Assembly: GCF_052324685.1 (NCBI RefSeq) | Contig: NC_135212.1 | Coordinates: forward strand, 48,330,809 to 48,394,808 | Source of the DNA: Brachyhypopomus gauderio | Taxonomy: Eukaryota; Chordata; Actinopteri; Gymnotiformes; Hypopomidae | Direction: 5' to 3' | Length of the DNA stretch: 64,000 bases | Shown here: positions 59,087-64,000 of the stretch, one piece after another | Layout: the number at the start of each line of letters is the position of its first letter | Position numbering within the stretch: position 1 is the stretch's first letter | Program-made: the position numbers and the translations under genes | Notes under the pieces: generated by a model | Databases searched by the model: none | Told to the model about the DNA's origin: nothing | What the model saw: the letters and a program-made list of their open reading frames with translations, nothing else

Positions 59087-60983
59087 ATGGGTTTGTGCAA
59101 AGTGGGGCTTGGTGTGGTGCTGTTGCTTGTTGTGTTTGCTTTGGCTGATGCACAACTGCAAGGAGTGTTTAAATCTCAACTTCCAACTGGACTACGACCT
59201 CATCAGCAGCCACAAGCAATAAGGCAAGTGGTCGCTGGAGGGGCTTCTCAGGGGAGCCATGTTTCTAACCCCACCTGGCCTGCACAAGCCTCATTTAACC
59301 AGCAGTCTTGGAGTCCTGCGCAGGTACCTGTGCAGCAGCCTTCCAATGTTCAGTCCCAGCAAGTACTGCAGGGACCTGTGAAGCAGGTGGCCTGGCACTT
59401 CCCCAATGAACCTCAAATACCAGCAAGACAGCCACTAATGCAGTTTCAGATGAGCCCTCCTGTTCCTACTGCAAGTGTAGCAGCAGAGTGTGGTGAGACT
59501 GGCATACATGTGGAGGTCAAGAAGGACCTGTTTGGTACTGGTGAGCTGATAAATCCCTCTGAGATCACCCTGGGAAACTGTGCTGTCAGTGGGGAGGACC
59601 GTGCTGCTCAAGTCCTCATCTTCCAGTCAGCACTGCAGGCCTGCAACAGTACTACCAGTGTGAGTGTCTATGAAGTGAATTCTTCAGTGCTGCTTAAAAC
59701 ATGCAGGCAATAACACCACTTTCTTAACAGGTGACCCAGGATGAGCTGGTCTACGTCTTCTACGTCCGCTATGTTCCCCACAATTTTGCTCACACTCCTA
59801 TTGTGAGAACTGTTGGTGCTGAGGTTCGCATTGAGTGTCACTATCCAAGGTATTGTACCCTACCAGATGTGCTGTTCAATTTTATTTGGAAGGCTCTGTT
59901 CAATCTGATGGCCATCAAATGCTTTGTAGGTTCCACAATGTAAGCAGCAATGCTCTGATGCCTGCCTGGATCCCATATGCTTCTACCCAAGTTGCTGAGG
60001 AACAGCTCGTCTTCTCCCTGAGGCTCATGACAGGTTTGTCCCATGGTTACACCAGACCTACTGATTAGCTGTGCCTGAACTGGACCTAATGAGGTTTCTT
60101 CTCCCAGATGACTGGACATCTGAAAGGCTCTCCAACCAGTACTTCCTGCATGATGTGATCAGTGTTGAGGCATCTGTAATTCAGTTCTACCACGTGCCCC
60201 TTCGTGTGTATCTGGACACCTGTGTGGCCACGGTGGTTCCTGATGTGAATGCAGTCCCTAGTTATGCCTTCATAGATAACCATGGGTGAGTGGCTTCCTT
60301 GTGGGCTTTGTGATGGCTGTAGAGATCAGCTAGTTGTGGTCTGACTGCACAAATGATTGCAGGTGCCTAATTGATGCCAAGCTCACGGGTTCCCAGTCCC
60401 ACTTCCTGCCCCAAACTGAAGCAGACAAGCTGAGGTTTCAGTTGGAGGCATTCAAGTTTCAGCAGGACAACAGTGGTTTGGTATGTAACCATGTTTGGTA
60501 GGGGGCGAGTACAATGACTGACTTGCTGTCTGAACTAACCCCTGTCTCTCCAGCTCTACTTCACATGCTTTATGAAGGCAACTCCAGCTTCTTACGCTGC
60601 TGATCCTGAGCACAAAGCTTGTTCGTTCTCTAGCAACAGGTATGTGGCTGTGGTCCTGAAACCAGCAGGTTACTGGTGAGGCCTAGCTAGTAAGCTTGGG
60701 TATTCTGGCTTCACAGGTGGACTGCAGCATATGGTCCCGACCAGGTTTGCGGCTGTTGCGAGACCACCTGTAGCTCCCGGAAGGGCCGAGACTTGTCTGA
60801 GGACGGAGGTACGTGCATGCCATGCTGTGCCGGTACCTGATCCTTCTTGGAGAGGGTCTCTGTGTTGGACTAGAGGTGATGGGGATTTGCAAGCACACCC
60901 TAAAGCCCTTCCCCTTTTTTGCAGGTACACAGCTGGAAGGGGAAGTAATCCTTGGTCCCATCATGGTTGAGGAGAGTGCTTGA
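59087..60983 (+). CDS. zp3: zona pellucida sperm-binding protein 3, copy 8
   Basis: Exons: 59087-59659, 59731-59849, 59930-60033, 60108-60285, 60363-60480, 60554-60639, 60717-60808, 60925-60983; poly(A) signal 61004-61009. Predicted product the same as copy 1. Last complete gene in the window; the unit after it is cut by the edge before reaching its gene. Confidence 0.93.
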
Positions 60984-61593
60984 TGGCCCCATGTCTTGAT
61001 TGAAATAAACCAGTACTGTGACTACACAAGCTGTCCTGTCTTGCTTTGCAGTTGGGTTGAGCCTAGGCTAGGTCTACTTCAGCTGTGATGTAAACCATGG
61101 TCTTGACCTTTTTAGCTTGATAACCAATTCTGAGCTAGATTTAGATGTGTAAACGTTGTCTGCATATGGCTGCCTCTCAAAGACAAGGTGAAATTGTTGC
61201 ACTTGCTCTCCTGCATGCAAGCTTTGATGGCAAAAGTCAAAGTGAGTAACAAGGTTGGTGGAAGCTGGGGGATGAAAAGGACCATTTCCTCATCTTGCAG
61301 ATTTCATGAAGTTCAGATAGTGAAGTATGGCTCCAGAAAATGTCATTTGTTTTGAACCTTGAAGAATCTGTGAAATTGGAATGCATGTATACCTTATTTT
61401 TTAGTGGGACTATGATTGGTTTGTGCTGTTTACACAAAGCTTCCGTCTAGAAAGATTGGTCGGATCAATATCAAACATTGCTGTGCTGGAAAGTAATTGG
61501 TGCCGTCTAAGCTTTAGATTAAGCTACTCTGCACAAGGATCTGGGTTGGAAGGAAGAGGCTGTAGTGTATCTACATGGGTACGGTTTGTGTCT

Positions 61594-61773
61594 GCAGTCA
61601 TGGCCTAGCGGTTAGGGAACTGGTCTTGTGACCGGAGGGTCGCAGGTTCGATTCCCAGACCTGAGGCCATGACTGAGGTGCCCCTGAGCAAGGCCCTAAC
61701 CCTCAATTGCTCACTTGTATAAAAATGTAAGTCGCTCTGGATAAGGGCGTCTGCCAAATGCCGTAAATGTAAA
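61594..61773 (+). mobile_element. tRNA-derived SINE, plus strand (unit 8)
   Basis: Same as unit 2. Confidence 0.8.
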
Positions 61774-62063
61774 TGCAGTGGTTGACCATCAAAGCTGACA
61801 AAATACTAATGACCTGATTAACCAATGATTCACACAAATGGAAATACATGAATGTTTAGTAGAGTGGGAACAATATGGAAAAACACAAATTATCAGAAGT
61901 TTTCAGGCCTCATTCCTCTGCCTTGATAATCTTTTCAACAGGCAGGAGACCCAGCAGTTGGACAACCCGGAGACAAGATGCATGGTAATAAAAGCCTGAG
62001 TACTGAGCATGAGGAGAAAGAGATGGAAATAATATTTATGGGTAGGATCCACAATCTAGGATG

Positions 62064-62147
62064 TCCAGACTATGCAAATTGAGCCCTGTACACCTTGTCA
62101 TCACTAGTGCTACAGGGCTCTTGACAATTTCTTTTGCATAGTCTGGA
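62064..62147 (+). repeat. 84-nt foldback (unit 8)
   Basis: Same two stems and loop as unit 1. Confidence 0.7.
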
Positions 62148-62273
62148 AGTCCCAAGTAGTCAGTGGGGCTCCCAGTCTTTAAATGATTTACCGTTAAATG
62201 CATTGAAGCACATGTTGGACTTCTCTGGGCCTATCAAAAGAGAAATACTAATATGGGCTAACTTGATATGATA

Positions 62274-64000
62274 TGGGCTAACTTGTGGACTTGGTGCTTT
62301 TTAGGGCGTACTCACACTAGGCTCTGTGATCCGGGCACGGTTCGTTTGGCTAGTGCGAGCGCTCCAACCGTGCCCGAGCCCGCTTGAAGAGGTGGGCCAG
62401 GGCACGATTCGCGTAGACTCGGTGCCTCGTCTGATTGGTTCATTTCGCAGGAACTCAAACATGACGTCAGGGATGCGACGCTCACGTTAAACAGTCATAG
62501 CGGCAAAGCGATTAGCAGACAATCGTTATGTTAAATTATCGATAAATCTGTGCTTGCAACGTGTTTCTGCACTCCCAAAACGACTTCAAAAATACAATAA
62601 AAAGAGAATCGTGAACTCCATATTGTTGTGCGAGCGCGCTTTTTTTTTCCCAAATAGTCACGTTGTGATGACGCAAGTGTGCTCGGGCCGGCTTCATAAA
62701 GCCAGCGTGAGTGCAGGCCAGAGGGGGAGTGGGGAGGGGGGATAACCGGGCCCCAGCACGGAACGAGCCAACCGTGCTTAGTGTGAGTACACCCTTAGAG
62801 TCTTGACATTTTGGGTTTCAACATCTACAAAGCTCTGCAGTTTATTAATTTATTTTTTCCATCTCGAGTACATCTTTTTCATTGAATCTACAATATCTGT
62901 TGCTCTACACAGTAAAATGTATTGTATACTGTAGGGGCTCACATCTGTTTTAGACCATGTCACACTTGTGTTCCATCAAAAAACTTTCCAACTGCGAGCA
63001 ATTTATTCAGCATTACTATTAAATACATGCACGCGCACACACACTTTGATATGCTATCAAGTACAGAGCCTATAGAATTCTTCAGCTGTGAAAGATTCTA
63101 TAATTTTGTTATTCTTTTCTTCTGTTATTTCTTCCCTTTCCGATCTTGTATGCCACTGAGCCCCATTCTGATCCCCAACGGCTGCATATCACAATTTAAA
63201 GCGGTGTATCAATTAGCATAGTTGACAACTCTGTTGGAAACTCACACTATGTCACAGAAAGAGGTAGGAAAATTCCAACTGTTTATCTTCCTACAAAACA
63301 GAAACCTGTTCAAAACAATGATCAACAGGAGGTCGTCTTGGAATGTAAATATTAGAACTAAACTATATCCAAAGTATTAGAACTTGCAGCTACTAACATG
63401 AAAAGGGTGGACTTTGTTCCGCCTAAAATACATGCCGGTTTTCAAGCTGAAAGGTATGTTCATGTCACAAAAGACTATTAATTTCAAAGGATGTGGCAGC
63501 GAATTCAATAGGCAAAAACGAAAACGATGTTTCCAGATGAATTAATAATGTCGCAAATGATTTTTGAAGTTAACTCTTCACAGTGTCTTTTTAAAATGGT
63601 CAGATTACAACTTGGTTTTCTGTTTCTGATAACACTTATGACGCCACGCAAATACAATGAAAACAGAATGACGTCACAAAAGATTAAGGGAAAGGATATT
63701 TTGAGTGCACTTTGAAATGCGCTAACAAATGACTTTAACATACGCCTAGATAGCCCAGACACGTCACCGAGACGCAACATTAACATCAGAATGTCGCCCA
63801 AGCATCGCATTTGATTTCAGATGAGTGTCAGATTCATTGCCCATGGACGCTGGGTAAACGTTTTTGCACTAAGACAAAATAGCTTTGTAACGCATTAAGT
63901 TGTTTTTATGTGATAGGAGTAAATATGTGGTCAATCTGCCATAGTGCATAATGTTTCGACTGAAGAAGGAAAAACTGCTACTCACATGAAGAACAAGTCT
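62274..64000 (+). repeat. array unit 9, cut by window edge
   Basis: The first 1.7 kb of a further unit: MITE, then spacer with no gene. At the standard spacing its zp3 frame would begin near 65297, outside the window, so the array continues. Confidence 0.92.
62304..62794. mobile_element. MITE, internally deleted form (unit 9)
   Basis: 491 bp, TTA on both sides, ACACCC right TIR. Confidence 0.75.

Larger units (their letters stand above)
56013..62273 (+). repeat. array unit 8 (6261 bp)
   Basis: 20-bp duplication present; the A-run ~220 bp upstream of the gene has 8 A (near 58817), as only in unit 1, which explains the extra base. The A/T tract is the TTTAAAAAAAA form (near 57770), as in units 1, 3 and 4. 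No gene other than zp3. Confidence 0.93.

Noticed and set aside
24747-64000. Whole array as an assembly artefact
   Set aside because: Units differ by specific indels and SNPs (14 bp, 20 bp, A-run, private base changes) in a way that simple duplicated contigs would not; still, exact copy number cannot be proved from sequence alone.

Overview
The window is nuclear DNA of a ray-finned fish. The evidence is a family of egg-coat (zona pellucida 3, ZP3/ZPC) genes with short GT-AG introns and no C-terminal membrane anchor (a teleost trait), tRNA-derived SINEs with an L2-type tail, a Helentron-like element and a BEL/Pao LTR retrotransposon. The species cannot be told from the sequence; an ostariophysan is a guess.

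Layout. Positions 1-2387 are the left flank of the array, with no gene I can support. From 2388 to the right edge runs a head-to-tail tandem array: eight full units (starts 2388, 8494, 24747, 30987, 37247, 43507, 49753, 56013) and the start of a ninth (62274-64000). A standard unit is 6240-6261 bp. Each holds, left to right: a ~0.5 kb TIR element with TTA flanks (MITE), ~1.4 kb of spacer, a minus-strand SINE, ~0.9 kb of upstream DNA with an E-box and TATA box, one eight-exon zp3 gene on the + strand, a plus-strand SINE of the same kind, and an 84-nt foldback. Unit 2 is 16.3 kb because a ~10 kb nested insertion sits ~1.8 kb upstream of its gene: a Helentron-like element (9775-19746) that itself received a nearly whole, apparently young BEL/Pao element (11879-19302; 400-bp LTRs, 5-bp target duplication).

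The genes. Each zp3 copy reads as eight exons with seven introns of 71-116 bp. The product is a 442-residue secreted protein: signal peptide, Q/P-rich N-terminal region, full ZP module (ZP-N and ZP-C), a furin-like RKGR site and no transmembrane helix. Seven copies predict the same protein as far as I can read. Copy 6 differs by two residues and by a 14-bp deletion that removes the normal intron 1 acceptor but leaves a new in-frame one, so a 439-residue product is predicted. The upstream-most ATG of the open frame overlaps the TATA box, so the true start is taken 51 bases downstream, exactly at a signal peptide.

How they work together. The array looks like recent gene amplification that multiplies dosage of one egg-envelope protein. 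Markers in the spacers (a MITE internal deletion, a 20-bp duplication, an A-run, single-base variants) show that units 3-9 form a younger group, units 1 and 2 keep an older state, and some markers are shuffled between units as expected from unequal crossing-over or gene conversion. All identity statements are by eye; no alignment was run.
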